Below are positions 18,367 through 27,003 of a stretch of 64,000 nt of DNA, in pieces (position 1 is the first letter of the stretch; the number at the start of each line of letters is the position of its first letter). Where the stretch lies: the NCBI RefSeq assembly GCF_020169515.1, contig NZ_JAHMHW010000008.1:166889-230888 (forward strand). The letters run 5' to 3'. The position numbers were made by a program, and so were the translations under genes. Source of the DNA: Paenibacillus vietnamensis (GTDB lineage: Bacteria > Bacillota > Bacilli > Paenibacillales > Paenibacillaceae). Under the pieces are notes generated by a model. It was not told the DNA's origin and made no database searches. It saw nothing but the letters and a program-made list of their open reading frames with translations.

Positions 18367-18387
18367 ACGTAAACGTTACGATATAAT
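18367..18387 (+). promoter_or_regulatory. Zur-like box and -10 ahead of the COG0523 GTPase gene
   Basis: ACGTAAACGTTACGA (18367-18381) matches 12 of 14 defined positions of the Bacillus Zur box TCGTAATnATTACGA. TATAAT follows at once (18382-18387). The -35 is poor. A repressor bound here would cover the promoter, as at the zagA (yciC) gene of B. subtilis. Confidence 0.6.
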
Positions 18388-18434
18388 GAAACAATAAAGC
18401 TTTTTTTTAAATACTTGGAACAGGAGATCGAACG

Positions 18435-19484
18435 ATGAACAATCATGAACCTATGATACCGGTGCATTTGTTGTCCGGCTTTCTGGGAAGCGGCAAAACG
18501 ACGCTCCTGCAAAGGCTGCTGGATTATTATAAGGGGCAGGGACTGAAGCCGGCCGTTATTATGAATGAAATTGGGGACGTCAATCTGGACGGGCAGCTGC
18601 TGGACGGCGAGGTGCCGATGGCGGAAATGCTGAGCGGCTGCATCTGCTGTACGATGCGCGGCGATTTGGGGCTTGAGATCAGCATGCTGATCGACGAGCA
18701 TCGGCCGGACGTCATTATCATCGAATCGACGGGGGCGGCGAATCCGATGGAAACGCTGGACGGCGTTACCGAGGCGGCCATGTACAAATCGATTGATTTG
18801 CGCAGCGTCGTTACGGTAGTGGACGGCCCGGAGCTTCTCGAGCGAAGCCGCGGCGGCAAAGGCCGCACCTACAAGCTGATGAAGGAGCAAATCCGCTGCG
18901 CTACGCAGCTTCTTCTTAACAAGGCGGACAAGCTGGAGCCCGAGCAGCTCGTCGAGGCGCAGCAGCTGCTGCGTGAGCTGAACACTCACGCGCCGGTGAT
19001 TGCAACCGTCCGCTGCATGCTCGAGGATTGGAGCTGGCTGGCGGAGAAGAGGCCGACGCCGGACTTCTCCCAGGATTATTACGAGCATGAGGAGGGAGAG
19101 GCATGCCCGCCGGGCTGCTCTCACCATATTGGAGGCCATCTGCATGATGAATCGTCGGAGCCCGTCCTTGCCGTGCGCCATCATTCCCACGACCATGTGA
19201 TGGTGCTTACCCATTACTGGCGGAGCCCGGTCAGCAGCGAGGACTTTGAAGCTCTGCTGCAGCGGCTTCCCGATCAAATTTACCGCGCCAAGGGGATCGT
19301 GACGTTTACGGATACGCCGAGCCGTTTTCTTTTTCAATATGCCTACAAGGAATCCGACTTCATGAGAATCGATCCGCAGGGGCATGTGAACGACGTAGCC
19401 GTATTTATCGGGGAGCATTTCTCCAAGGACTGGCTGGAAAACGAGCTGGCGCTGCTCGAGCAGTCGGAAAACGCGGAAGCTTAA
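18435..19484 (+). CDS. COG0523 / CobW-family GTP-binding metallochaperone (ZagA/YciC-like)
   Basis: A 349-residue GTPase that hands metal, most likely zinc, to client enzymes when zinc is scarce. The P-loop GFLGSGKTT lies at residues 15-23, and the metal motif CICC at 69-72 is the family CxCC. Base-recognition LLNKADKLEP is present. A His-rich linker (CSHHIGGHLHDE and HHSHDH) precedes the C-terminal CobW_C domain. Ahead of it lies a Zur-like box, which supports the zinc assignment over cobalt or nickel. GGAGATCGAACG is the probable ribosome site. Monocistronic. Confidence 0.88.
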   Translation: MNNHEPMIPVHLLSGFLGSGKTTLLQRLLDYYKGQGLKPAVIMNEIGDVNLDGQLLDGEVPMAEMLSGCICCTMRGDLGLEISMLIDEHRPDVIIIESTGAANPMETLDGVTEAAMYKSIDLRSVVTVVDGPELLERSRGGKGRTYKLMKEQIRCATQLLLNKADKLEPEQLVEAQQLLRELNTHAPVIATVRCMLEDWSWLAEKRPTPDFSQDYYEHEEGEACPPGCSHHIGGHLHDESSEPVLAVRHHSHDHVMVLTHYWRSPVSSEDFEALLQRLPDQIYRAKGIVTFTDTPSRFLFQYAYKESDFMRIDPQGHVNDVAVFIGEHFSKDWLENELALLEQSENAEA

Positions 19485-19627
19485 AGGGTACATCACGATT
19501 TCTGCGATGAGGATGTCGAATTTTGCGGCACTATGTCTATTCAGATGGATGCATGGGTAAAATAAACCAATTGAGGCCGGTCCATCCGGCCTCAGCATCA
19601 TGATTGCATAGAAAGGTGTGTCAGCAA

Positions 19628-20155
19628 ATGTTCAGAAAATGGTTCCTACCCGCCGCGGCGCTTTCCTTGCTGTTGACGGCGGCGCCCGTACTGGCTGCGC
19701 CCGGGGACTCCGCTGCGCAGGGAGCGGAGCAGCAGCAACCGGCCGATACCGGTGAGTCCGGCGAACATAGACATCATAAAGGGCATATGTCGCGCGAGGA
19801 ATTCGAAACCTTCCGGCTGGAGAAGCTGAAGGAGATCGCGATCTATTTCGGCATTAAGACGGAAGGCAAGGACGCGGAGCAGCTGAAGAAGGAAGTGGAC
19901 GCCGCGAAGGCCGCCAACAAAGAAAAATGGGAAACCTTCAAGGCCGAGCATAAGGCGAAGCGGCTGGAGCAGCTGCGCAAAGTTGCCGAGGAGCATGGCA
20001 TCAAGACGGAAGGCAAGACGCCAAGGCAGCTGCGCGAGGAGCTCCGCAGCCTCCATGGAGATAAAGGCAAGCGCCCGCACCGCATGGAGGATCATGAAAG
20101 CTCCGGCGAAGATAACGGCGCTGCCGATCCAAAGGAAAAGCAAAATCGGGTTTAA
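19628..20155 (+). CDS. secreted protein with two 49-residue repeats, unknown function
   Basis: A 175-residue exported protein. ATG 19628 is chosen because AAAGGTGTG lies ahead and a clean signal peptide follows (FRKWFLPAAALSLLLTAAPVLAA, cut after the Ala-rich end). The mature part has a Gln/His-rich head, then two related helical units that begin RLEKLKEIAIYFGIKTEGK and RLEQLRKVAEEHGIKTEGK, 49 residues apart, each ending QLKKEV or QLREEL. It then has a basic and acidic tail. No enzyme motif is seen. It resembles short secreted Paenibacillus proteins of unknown role. Confidence 0.75.
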   Translation: MFRKWFLPAAALSLLLTAAPVLAAPGDSAAQGAEQQQPADTGESGEHRHHKGHMSREEFETFRLEKLKEIAIYFGIKTEGKDAEQLKKEVDAAKAANKEKWETFKAEHKAKRLEQLRKVAEEHGIKTEGKTPRQLREELRSLHGDKGKRPHRMEDHESSGEDNGAADPKEKQNRV

Positions 20156-20166
20156 GCCGGTGAAGC

Positions 20167-20210
20167 AAAAAGCCGCCAATTGGGACAATCGTCCCGGGTG
20201 CGGCTTTTTT
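20167..20210 (+). terminator. terminator after the secreted repeat protein
   Basis: AAAAAGCCGC (20167-20176) pairs with GCGGCTTTTT (20200-20209), with a second small stem GGGAC/GTCCC in the loop region, and ends in T. Confidence 0.85.
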
Positions 20211-20257
20211 CTTAGGATTTTGTCGAATAATATAGGGTTAATTACCTATGTCAAGCA

Positions 20258-20287
20258 TTGTAATCGAAGAGAGAGGTCAAGTATACT
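20258..20287 (+). promoter_or_regulatory. possible sigma-A promoter of the c-di-GMP gene
   Basis: TTGTAA (20258-20263) and TATACT (20282-20287) with an 18-base spacer; the -35 is only fair. Confidence 0.45.
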
Positions 20288-20358
20288 AGAGCCATATCTT
20301 AATTTGGCATATTGCGTCGTTTGATGCCGTTTCCGAACATGAGGGGCTGATTTGAGGA

Positions 20359-22857
20359 ATGGGTAAGATAAGGCTGAGTATCGCTCAGAAGATGATCGTA
20401 TCTTTGGGCTTGCTCGTCACTCTTTCGTTTGGTATTTTGGTATCCGCCCATCTTATTAAAGTTTATCGTCTGAATTTGCGAGAAAGCGAGCTGCTGGCGC
20501 AAACGCAGTCCATGACCTACATAGAACCGCTTTCGAGAGCGCTCGATCAATCGATCGACGCGATCGGCAAGCTGGAAGCGACGATGTCGCAAATGCGCAA
20601 AGACCGGAAGCAGAACCGGGAATTTATCGTGGAGATGCTGCAGGAGACGCTTTTGGACAATCCTCAGCTGCTTGGCGTCTATACGCTGTGGGAGCCGGGC
20701 GCCTTTGACGGCAAGGACGAGCAGTACCGGAACAGGAGCAGCTACGATGACGGTACGGGGCGCTTTCTCCCTTACGCCGTACGGGTGAACGGGAACATTC
20801 AGCTGCATGCGCTGGAGCATTACGAGGATCCCGTCAAAGGAAGCTACTATCAAACTCCAAAACGCACGAAAGCGTTTTCATTAATCGAGCCTTATTCCTA
20901 CCCGATTGGCGGGGAGGAGGTTATGCTGACCTCGCTTGTTCTGCCGATTGTAGACGAACAGGGGCGTTTCCTCGGCATCGTCGGAGCCGACATTGCGATG
21001 GATGACGTGCAGGAGCAGATCGAAGCGATCCGTCCGCTCGGCGGGTTTGCGAACATGATTTCCGCGGAAGGCCGGTACATTGCCAGCGGCAGCGATCCGA
21101 AACTTCTGCTGCAGCCGTATCGGAGCCGGTCGGTCGATGCGGAACCGCTTTTGTGGACGAGCGATGTGCCGCAGCTCCTTTATACCCCGAACGACGGGGG
21201 GAGGGGAACGGTGCTGAGGATGTTCTATCCGATCGAGATTAATGGCGTCATCTGGCATATCGAAACAGTCGTTCCGAAGTCGAACATGCTGGACGCCTTT
21301 TACAAGAGCCTGAAGGAGTCGGTCATCATCATGGCCGCCGCGCTGCTGTTTATGACGCTGGCGATCGGCCTGCTCGTGCGGAGGATTATTTTGGTCAACA
21401 TCCATAAAGTCGTTCAGGCTACCTCGGATGTGGCGATGGGCCGTGACAATTACAAGCTGGATATCCGGACGAACGACGAATTCGAGTTTATGGCGAAGCA
21501 TTTTAATAACATGCTCGACCAGCGGAAGGAAGCCGAGCTGCTGATCGAATACCAGTCGACGCACGATCTGCTGACAGGCCTGCCCAACCGGTACGCCTAT
21601 CAGCTGCATCTTCAGGGGAGGCAGGCGTCCGGCCATTCGCTGAGCGGCAGCTTGGCTTTGCTGTTCATCGATCTGGACCGTTTCAAGATGATCAATGAAA
21701 CGATGGACCATGCCATGGGAGATCAGCTGCTGCGGAAGGTGTCCGAGCAAATCGTGCTTACCGTTGCCGGCAAAGGACGGGTGTTCCGCTTCGGCAGCGA
21801 CGAATTTATCGTACTGCTGGAGGATGTCAGCCATCTGCATCAGGCGCATTATATGGCGGAGGAGATTTTGTCCGCGATCGCCGATCCGATCCGAATGAAC
21901 GACCGCATTTTCTACATAACCGCAAGCATCGGCATGAGCGTCCATCACGAGCTGACGCCGGGAACGGGCGACCGTCTTGTGAAGGAATCCGATATCGCTA
22001 TGTACGTCGCGAAGAAGGAGCGCAATACCTGCAAGCTATATACGCCGTCGATGAACGACGTTCCGAAGAAGGAGCTTATTCTCGAGAACAGCATGCTCCG
22101 GGCTCTGGAGTCCGGCCAATTCATGCTGTATTACCAGCCGAAAATCGATGTCCGGACGGGCGGCATTAACGGCGCCGAGGCTTTGATCCGTTGGAAGCAC
22201 CCGGAGCTCGGCATGGTGTCGCCGCTTGATTTTATTCCGATCGCCGAGAAAACGGGCTTCATTATCCCGCTCGGCGAGTGGGTGCTGTTCTCGGCCTGCC
22301 AGCAAATCCGGGAATGGGAGCGAATGGGGCTGCCGCGGCTGACGGTTAGCGTCAATATGTCGATGATCCAGTTTCAGCAAAAGCAAATCGTACATACGAT
22401 CGAGAGAATCATTGCGGACGCGGGCATCCGGCCGGAGCAGATCGAGCTCGAGATTACGGAATCGATCTTTATGGACAACCAGGAACATACGCTCCGGATT
22501 TTGCACGAGCTCCAGCAGCTGGGCGTGAAGCTGTCCCTTGACGATTTCGGAACCGGCTATTCCTCCCTCAGTTATTTGCAGAACATTCCGATTCATACGC
22601 TGAAGCTCGACAAAACGTTTATTAACGATATCGCAAGCGACTACAAGAAGCAGATGATTTTCAAATCGGTCGTCGTCATCGCTCATCATCTGAATTTAAA
22701 GGTTGTGACCGAGGGAGTCGAAACGGAAGACCAGCTCGAAATTATACGCGAGCATCAGTGCGACGCCGTTCAAGGTTATATTTTCAGCCCGCCCGTTCCG
22801 GCTCCCAAGTTCGTTCAGCTATATATGGAGCATCGGAGCGGCGGTCAGGCCGGATAG
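20359..22857 (+). CDS. dCache-GGDEF-EAL cyclic-di-GMP signalling protein
   Basis: An 832-residue membrane protein. An N-terminal helix is followed by an extracellular double-Cache sensor (about 35-315), a second helix (VIIMAAALLFMTLAIGLLV), a HAMP-like linker, GGDEF and EAL. The GGDEF active motif is GSDEF at 479-483, and the nearby substrate loop reads NETMDHAMGD instead of ND-GH-GD, so cyclase activity is doubtful. The EAL domain looks complete: EAL at 607-609, ELEITES, DDFGTGYSS and VTEGVET. The likely net action is c-di-GMP breakdown, with the cyclase-like domain binding GTP as a sensor. TGAGGA precedes ATG 20359. It is alone between two terminators. Confidence 0.88.
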   Translation: MGKIRLSIAQKMIVSLGLLVTLSFGILVSAHLIKVYRLNLRESELLAQTQSMTYIEPLSRALDQSIDAIGKLEATMSQMRKDRKQNREFIVEMLQETLLDNPQLLGVYTLWEPGAFDGKDEQYRNRSSYDDGTGRFLPYAVRVNGNIQLHALEHYEDPVKGSYYQTPKRTKAFSLIEPYSYPIGGEEVMLTSLVLPIVDEQGRFLGIVGADIAMDDVQEQIEAIRPLGGFANMISAEGRYIASGSDPKLLLQPYRSRSVDAEPLLWTSDVPQLLYTPNDGGRGTVLRMFYPIEINGVIWHIETVVPKSNMLDAFYKSLKESVIIMAAALLFMTLAIGLLVRRIILVNIHKVVQATSDVAMGRDNYKLDIRTNDEFEFMAKHFNNMLDQRKEAELLIEYQSTHDLLTGLPNRYAYQLHLQGRQASGHSLSGSLALLFIDLDRFKMINETMDHAMGDQLLRKVSEQIVLTVAGKGRVFRFGSDEFIVLLEDVSHLHQAHYMAEEILSAIADPIRMNDRIFYITASIGMSVHHELTPGTGDRLVKESDIAMYVAKKERNTCKLYTPSMNDVPKKELILENSMLRALESGQFMLYYQPKIDVRTGGINGAEALIRWKHPELGMVSPLDFIPIAEKTGFIIPLGEWVLFSACQQIREWERMGLPRLTVSVNMSMIQFQQKQIVHTIERIIADAGIRPEQIELEITESIFMDNQEHTLRILHELQQLGVKLSLDDFGTGYSSLSYLQNIPIHTLKLDKTFINDIASDYKKQMIFKSVVVIAHHLNLKVVTEGVETEDQLEIIREHQCDAVQGYIFSPPVPAPKFVQLYMEHRSGGQAG

Positions 22858-22869
22858 CTCGTTTAAGCA

Positions 22870-22901
22870 CCGTCAGGATTGAAATCCTGGCGGTTATTTT
22901 T
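22870..22901 (+). terminator. terminator after the c-di-GMP gene
   Basis: CCGTCAGGATT (22870-22880) pairs with AATCCTGGCGG (22883-22893), followed by a T-rich run. Confidence 0.85.
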
Positions 22902-22913
22902 TATGTTAATAAG

Positions 22914-22940
22914 TGTTACAAACCAGGAGGGCGGTCCGTC
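22914..22940 (+). promoter_or_regulatory. possible ECF-type autoregulated promoter
   Basis: TGTTAC (22914-22919) and CGTC (22937-22940) with a 17-base gap resemble ECF promoters of the SigX/SigW kind. It lies 42 bases before the sigma factor gene. Confidence 0.4.
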
Positions 22941-22982
22941 TTTCTTATAGCTTAAGCAATAAAGGAGAGGGAGGACTACGAA

Positions 22983-23510
22983 ATGGAACAATCGGCGCCG
23001 GATTTGTTTCGTCAGCAATTCGATCGGCATTACCCGTCCGTGAGGCGCAAGCTGATCGCGCTGGTGCGCGACGAGGCTGCAGCCGAGGATCTCGCGCAGG
23101 AAGCTTTTTTGCGGCTGTACAGCAATCCGCCGGATCAACTGGATGCGGTAGGAGGATGGCTTCATCGCGTGCTGACCAGACTGGCCTATGATTATATGGA
23201 TAAGAAAGCTAGAGAGAGGGCGCTGGCACAAAAGCAGGAGCAAAGCATGCTTGCGCAGCCGCAGAGCGCCGAGTCTCATGAGCAGGCGATTATCGCCCAG
23301 GACGAGCAGGAGCAGCTGCGGATCTGGCTGGATTCCTTGCCAGAGCGGGATAAACAAATGCTGCTGCTCCGTTATGAAGGCTACAGCTACGCAGAAATTG
23401 CGGAGCAGCTGCAGGTGAGGCAGCCTCAGGTCGGAATGATGCTGAAGAGGGCGGGCGAGCGTCTGAAGCGGCGCGCTCTGCAGGCGGAAGCTGCGCTTCC
23501 GCAGGAATAA
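22983..23510 (+). CDS. ECF RNA polymerase sigma factor
   Basis: A 175-residue sigma-70 family protein. Region 2 covers about residues 8-75 (LIALVRDEAAAEDLAQEAFLRLY and WLHRVLTRLAYDYMDKKARE). Region 4 covers 110-165 (LPERDKQMLLLRYEGYSYAEIAEQLQVRQPQVGMMLKRAGERL). It resembles the SigX/YlaC class. It is followed 22 bases later by its likely anti-sigma factor and then by an ABC transporter pair. GGAGAGGGAGG before the ATG is a strong ribosome site. Which stress it answers is not visible. Confidence 0.9.
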   Translation: MEQSAPDLFRQQFDRHYPSVRRKLIALVRDEAAAEDLAQEAFLRLYSNPPDQLDAVGGWLHRVLTRLAYDYMDKKARERALAQKQEQSMLAQPQSAESHEQAIIAQDEQEQLRIWLDSLPERDKQMLLLRYEGYSYAEIAEQLQVRQPQVGMMLKRAGERLKRRALQAEAALPQE

Positions 23511-23532
23511 CATTTGTAAGGAGGAACCGGAA

Positions 23533-24729
23533 ATGACCGTAAACGAATCGCCAAATAAAAAGGAGCAGGAGCAAGCGGAGGCGGCATGGGCACGTCTGGA
23601 GCAACGGCTGCGGGGTAAGGAGGCTTCGCCGTTGTGGGAGAAGTGGGAAGCGGAGCTCGTAAAGCACAGCGAAGAGCGGCACACATTAACCGGCGGACAG
23701 CAGGTTATCTCGATTGAAGAGCAGGTTAACCGGCAAGGCAACAGCGTTCCTCTCGGAAGGGCAGGACACGAGCGCGGCGCCGCAGCAATCAGCGGCATTC
23801 CAGGCGGGGAGGCTGCCGGAACGGCGCCAAACGCAGCGAAGCCGAAAGCGGCGCGCCGCTGGCTGAAGCGGCACACCGGCAAAGCGATGGCGGCTTGCGC
23901 TGCAGCCCTTCTCGCCGTCGTCATTGCGACGCCTTCGGCGAACGAGGTTTTGGCTGCGTGGCTTAATCAATTCCGAATGGATGACGTGATGGTCGTGCAG
24001 GAGGATGATCTGGAGACGCTGTGGTCCAACTTGCAGAACAGCGGGGAGACGAGGGAGAGCGTGAACCGGTTCGGCACGTTCGAGAACAAGTCGCTTGGAG
24101 AGTGGGAAGCGATTTCGGTTGATCAAGCCGTGGAGAGGCTGGGCTTTGCGATTCCGGATATCAAGATTGCCGACAAGCAAATCGTAGAAGCAACCTCGAC
24201 AGGTGCTCAGGTGCTTACCCTGAAGCTCAATGTGGATGAAGTCAATGCAGCTATGCGTAAGATGGGCGCGGATAAGCTGCTGCCGGCATCGGTCGACGGC
24301 AAAGAAATCAAGCTGGATACCGGAAACGGCGTACAGGTTTCCTATCGGGAGGATAAGGAAGATGGTTCGGAGAAAAGCGTAGGAATCACTTACAGCCAAT
24401 CGCCGTCGATTCAGGTCGATCCATCCGTCGATGTGAAGGAAGCGTTCGACGCGGTTATCCGCTTCCCGGCGCTGCCCGAGCATTTGCGAAACGGTCTGCA
24501 GCAAGCGGTCAATTTGGAGGATGGCAAGATACCGATTCCAGTCTTTACGAACCAGAAGTTCGAGAAGCTGACGGTCGACGGGACCGATGTTTACTTGGAA
24601 AGCTATGAGAAATCCGCTTATATCGGCGCCATTTGGATGCAGGACGGCAATGTGGTCAACGCATACTTTCACGGCTTTCAAGACCGCAGCGAGATCGAAA
24701 CGATGTTAGCGGAGCTGGTCCGCCCATGA
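23533..24729 (+). CDS. membrane anti-sigma factor with DUF4367-like extracellular domain
   Basis: A 398-residue protein. The cytoplasmic head (about 1-115) is charged and helical and would hold the sigma factor. One membrane helix follows (AMAACAAALLAVVIATPSANEVLAAWLNQF). A large outside domain of beta type ends in YLESYEKSAYIGAIWMQDGNVVNAYFHGF, as in DUF4367 proteins. Placement right after an ECF sigma gene supports the role. AAGGAGG is ahead of ATG 23533. The stop overlaps the next start (ATGA). Confidence 0.82.
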   Translation: MTVNESPNKKEQEQAEAAWARLEQRLRGKEASPLWEKWEAELVKHSEERHTLTGGQQVISIEEQVNRQGNSVPLGRAGHERGAAAISGIPGGEAAGTAPNAAKPKAARRWLKRHTGKAMAACAAALLAVVIATPSANEVLAAWLNQFRMDDVMVVQEDDLETLWSNLQNSGETRESVNRFGTFENKSLGEWEAISVDQAVERLGFAIPDIKIADKQIVEATSTGAQVLTLKLNVDEVNAAMRKMGADKLLPASVDGKEIKLDTGNGVQVSYREDKEDGSEKSVGITYSQSPSIQVDPSVDVKEAFDAVIRFPALPEHLRNGLQQAVNLEDGKIPIPVFTNQKFEKLTVDGTDVYLESYEKSAYIGAIWMQDGNVVNAYFHGFQDRSEIETMLAELVRP

Positions 24730-25679
24730 GCATCGCGGCGATCGAGACTTTACAACTAAGCAAGGATTACGGCGACGGCCGCGGCTGCAGCGGCGTCACG
24801 CTAAAGATCAAACACGGGGAAGCCTTCGGCTTCCTCGGCCCTAACGGGGCGGGCAAAAGCACCATCGTCAAAATGCTGACAGGACTCATCAAACCAACCT
24901 CAGGCGAAGCCCGGATTTTCGGCCACGCTTCCGGTACGCTGGAAGCAAGGAGAAGACTCGGATACTTGCCTGAGTTGTTCCGTTATCCGGCCTGGCTGAC
25001 CGGCGAGGAGGTATTGGCGTTTCACGCCAAGCTGTGCGGACTCGATAAGCCGTCCGCGAGGAAGCGGAGCCGACTGCTGCTGGATGAAGTTGGCATCGGC
25101 AGCCGCGGCAGCGACCGGTTGAAGGGCTACTCCAAAGGGATGCAGCAGCGGCTCGGCCTCGCCTGCGCTTTAATGGGCGACCCCGATGTCGTGCTGCTGG
25201 ACGAGCCCGCATCGGCGCTGGATCCGGTGGGCAGGCATGAGGTGCGGGAGCTGCTGCAGCGGCTGAGAAGCCAGGGGAAGACGATTTTCCTCAATTCGCA
25301 TTTGCTGGAGGATGTGGAGCAGCTTTGCGACAAAGTCGCGCTGCTCAATAACGGCCATGTGCTCGCCGAGGGCAGCGTGGAGCAGGTGCTTGGCTCGAAG
25401 AACGAGTGGCGGCTGCGCGTCGGCGGCTATACGCCGCTTGCGTCCGAGCGGATTGAACAGATGTTTGGCGCGGCTGTGAAGGTCACGATGCTCACGTGGA
25501 TGGACGAATCGGCATGGCTGGAGCTGGAGCTTGCGGACGACGAGCAGATCGGGCTCGTGAATGGCCTGCTGGTCGAGATGGGGGTTATTTTGTACGAGGT
25601 AAGCAAAGTGAAGTCCAGGCTGGACGACTGGTTTATGCAGGCGGTATCCGGTTTGGAGCATAGGGGGGAACGTCGATGA
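24726..25679 (+). CDS. ABC transporter ATP-binding protein
   Basis: A 317-residue ATPase of the ABC-2 type. Walker A GPNGAGKST, signature YSKGMQQRLGLA and Walker B VVLLDEPASALDP are all present, with a C-terminal extension as in bacitracin/lantibiotic-type pumps. ATG 24726 is chosen by the ATGA overlap with the anti-sigma gene. It pairs with the permease at 25676. Its place in an ECF sigma operon suggests export or defence against an envelope-active compound. Confidence 0.92.
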   Translation: MSIAAIETLQLSKDYGDGRGCSGVTLKIKHGEAFGFLGPNGAGKSTIVKMLTGLIKPTSGEARIFGHASGTLEARRRLGYLPELFRYPAWLTGEEVLAFHAKLCGLDKPSARKRSRLLLDEVGIGSRGSDRLKGYSKGMQQRLGLACALMGDPDVVLLDEPASALDPVGRHEVRELLQRLRSQGKTIFLNSHLLEDVEQLCDKVALLNNGHVLAEGSVEQVLGSKNEWRLRVGGYTPLASERIEQMFGAAVKVTMLTWMDESAWLELELADDEQIGLVNGLLVEMGVILYEVSKVKSRLDDWFMQAVSGLEHRGERR

Positions 25680-26554
25680 CGGCGGTTTGGGCTTTGACAT
25701 GGAAGGAGCTGATCCGCAAACGGGTCACCATGATGACGGCCGTTATGACCGTTTTATTCTGGATTGCCTACTGGTTTGTTGCTGCGGCGATCGCAAGCGA
25801 AACCAATTCGATCGTTACTACGGGCATACAAGTGAATGTGCTGGAAAAGTATACGATAAGCGCGATGGTGCTGACGATCGGATTTTTCTTCGGCGCCTTC
25901 GCGGTGGCGTTTTTATCCATTTTTAGCTCGGTGTCCGCCGTTACGGGCGAAGCGGAGACCGGGGTGCTGCAGTCGGTGCTTTCGAGGCCGATCAAGCGCT
26001 GGCACTGGTTTCTCGGCAGGTGGCTCGGCTTCGTATCGTACGGAGTTCTATACGGCATCATTTTATTCGTTACGATTATTCTGATTTGCAAAATAGAAAC
26101 GGGCGTATTGTTCGAGGGGATCGTGCTTCTGAAGTCCTTTGCGTTGTTCGTATCCGTCGTTCCGCTGCTCGTATCCATAACGATGCTGGGCTCCTGCTGG
26201 CTCGGCCCGCTTGGCAACGGCATCGGCATGACGATGCTGTTCGGCATGGGCTGGCTCGGCAGCACGATCGGACGATTTATGAGCGAGTCGATGATCGAAA
26301 GAGAAGGCATAAAAACGCTGGAGACGATCACGGGGCTCATTCAGCTGGCCATGCCGGCCGACGCCCTTCAGCAGCGGATGCTCGGCGAACTGTTCTCCAT
26401 TGCGGAGCTGTCCGGCTTGTTCAATTTGAACAGGGCGCACTCCTATTTCGCGATTGGCGCCATCCCGTCCAATACCTTTTTGGTGTACAGCGCTTTGTAT
26501 ACGGCGATTATGCTTTTGGCGGGCTTGCTTGTACTTAGAAAAAAAGATTTTTGA
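25676..26554 (+). CDS. ABC-2 type permease
   Basis: A 292-residue membrane protein with six hydrophobic segments. The ABC-2 hallmark region appears as SSVSAVTGEAETGVLQSVLSRPIKRWHWFLGRWLG. It overlaps the ATPase stop (ATGA) and forms the membrane half of that transporter. Last gene of the ECF operon; a strong terminator follows. Confidence 0.9.
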   Translation: MTAVWALTWKELIRKRVTMMTAVMTVLFWIAYWFVAAAIASETNSIVTTGIQVNVLEKYTISAMVLTIGFFFGAFAVAFLSIFSSVSAVTGEAETGVLQSVLSRPIKRWHWFLGRWLGFVSYGVLYGIILFVTIILICKIETGVLFEGIVLLKSFALFVSVVPLLVSITMLGSCWLGPLGNGIGMTMLFGMGWLGSTIGRFMSESMIEREGIKTLETITGLIQLAMPADALQQRMLGELFSIAELSGLFNLNRAHSYFAIGAIPSNTFLVYSALYTAIMLLAGLLVLRKKDF

Positions 26555-26597
26555 AAAGTGCTGCCGCCCGGCGAGGGGAGGCAGCACTTTGTCTTTA
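26555..26597 (+). terminator. terminator of the ECF/ABC operon
   Basis: AAAGTGCTGCC (26555-26565) and GGCAGCACTTT (26580-26590) form an 11-bp perfect stem directly after the stop codon. Confidence 0.88.
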
Positions 26598-26783
26598 CGG
26601 ATTCTAGCCGGATAGGCCGAATAAATACCGAATTAAATCGGACCATTATCCCTGCCGCTTGCGATTCTGATGTACAAACTGCAGCAGAAACCTCACATAA
26701 ACGTAGCTTGAGTTCGCTGTGATGCACTTTTGCAGCAGAATATGCCGAAGACAGCCGGGAATGGAAGTGTCAGTGCGAACCTG

Positions 26784-26962
26784 CTGCAGAAACTGCAGCA
26801 GAACGTAGAGCAACTGCGCTATTTCAGCATTCCGCTGCAGAAACTGCAGCAGAACGGAGAGCAACTGCGCTATTTCAGCATTCCGCTGCAGAAACTGCAG
26901 CAGAACGTAGAGCAGCTGCGCTATTTTGGCATTCCGCTGCAGAAACTGCATCAGAATGCCGA
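26784..26962. repeat. 51-bp tandem repeat, three and a half copies
   Basis: Units begin at 26784, 26835, 26886 and (partial) 26937, each starting CTGCAGAAACTGCAGCAG and ending in CATTCCG. They differ at only a few bases. CTGCAG palindromes occur twice per unit. Because 51 is a multiple of three, open frames with a 17-residue period exist on both strands; neither has a good ribosome site, so they are judged artefacts. Diverged partial copies (AAACTGCAGCAG near 26676, TTGCAGCAGAAT near 26731) lie upstream. The gap 26598-27003 has nothing else. Confidence 0.9.
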
Positions 26963-27003
26963 GTCACTTAAAGCTCACGGGTATTCATCTCCCGGCAGCA
27001 GCT

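Noticed and set aside
26784..26962. CRISPR array
   Set aside because: The repeats are contiguous 51-bp units with no unique spacers and there are no cas genes.
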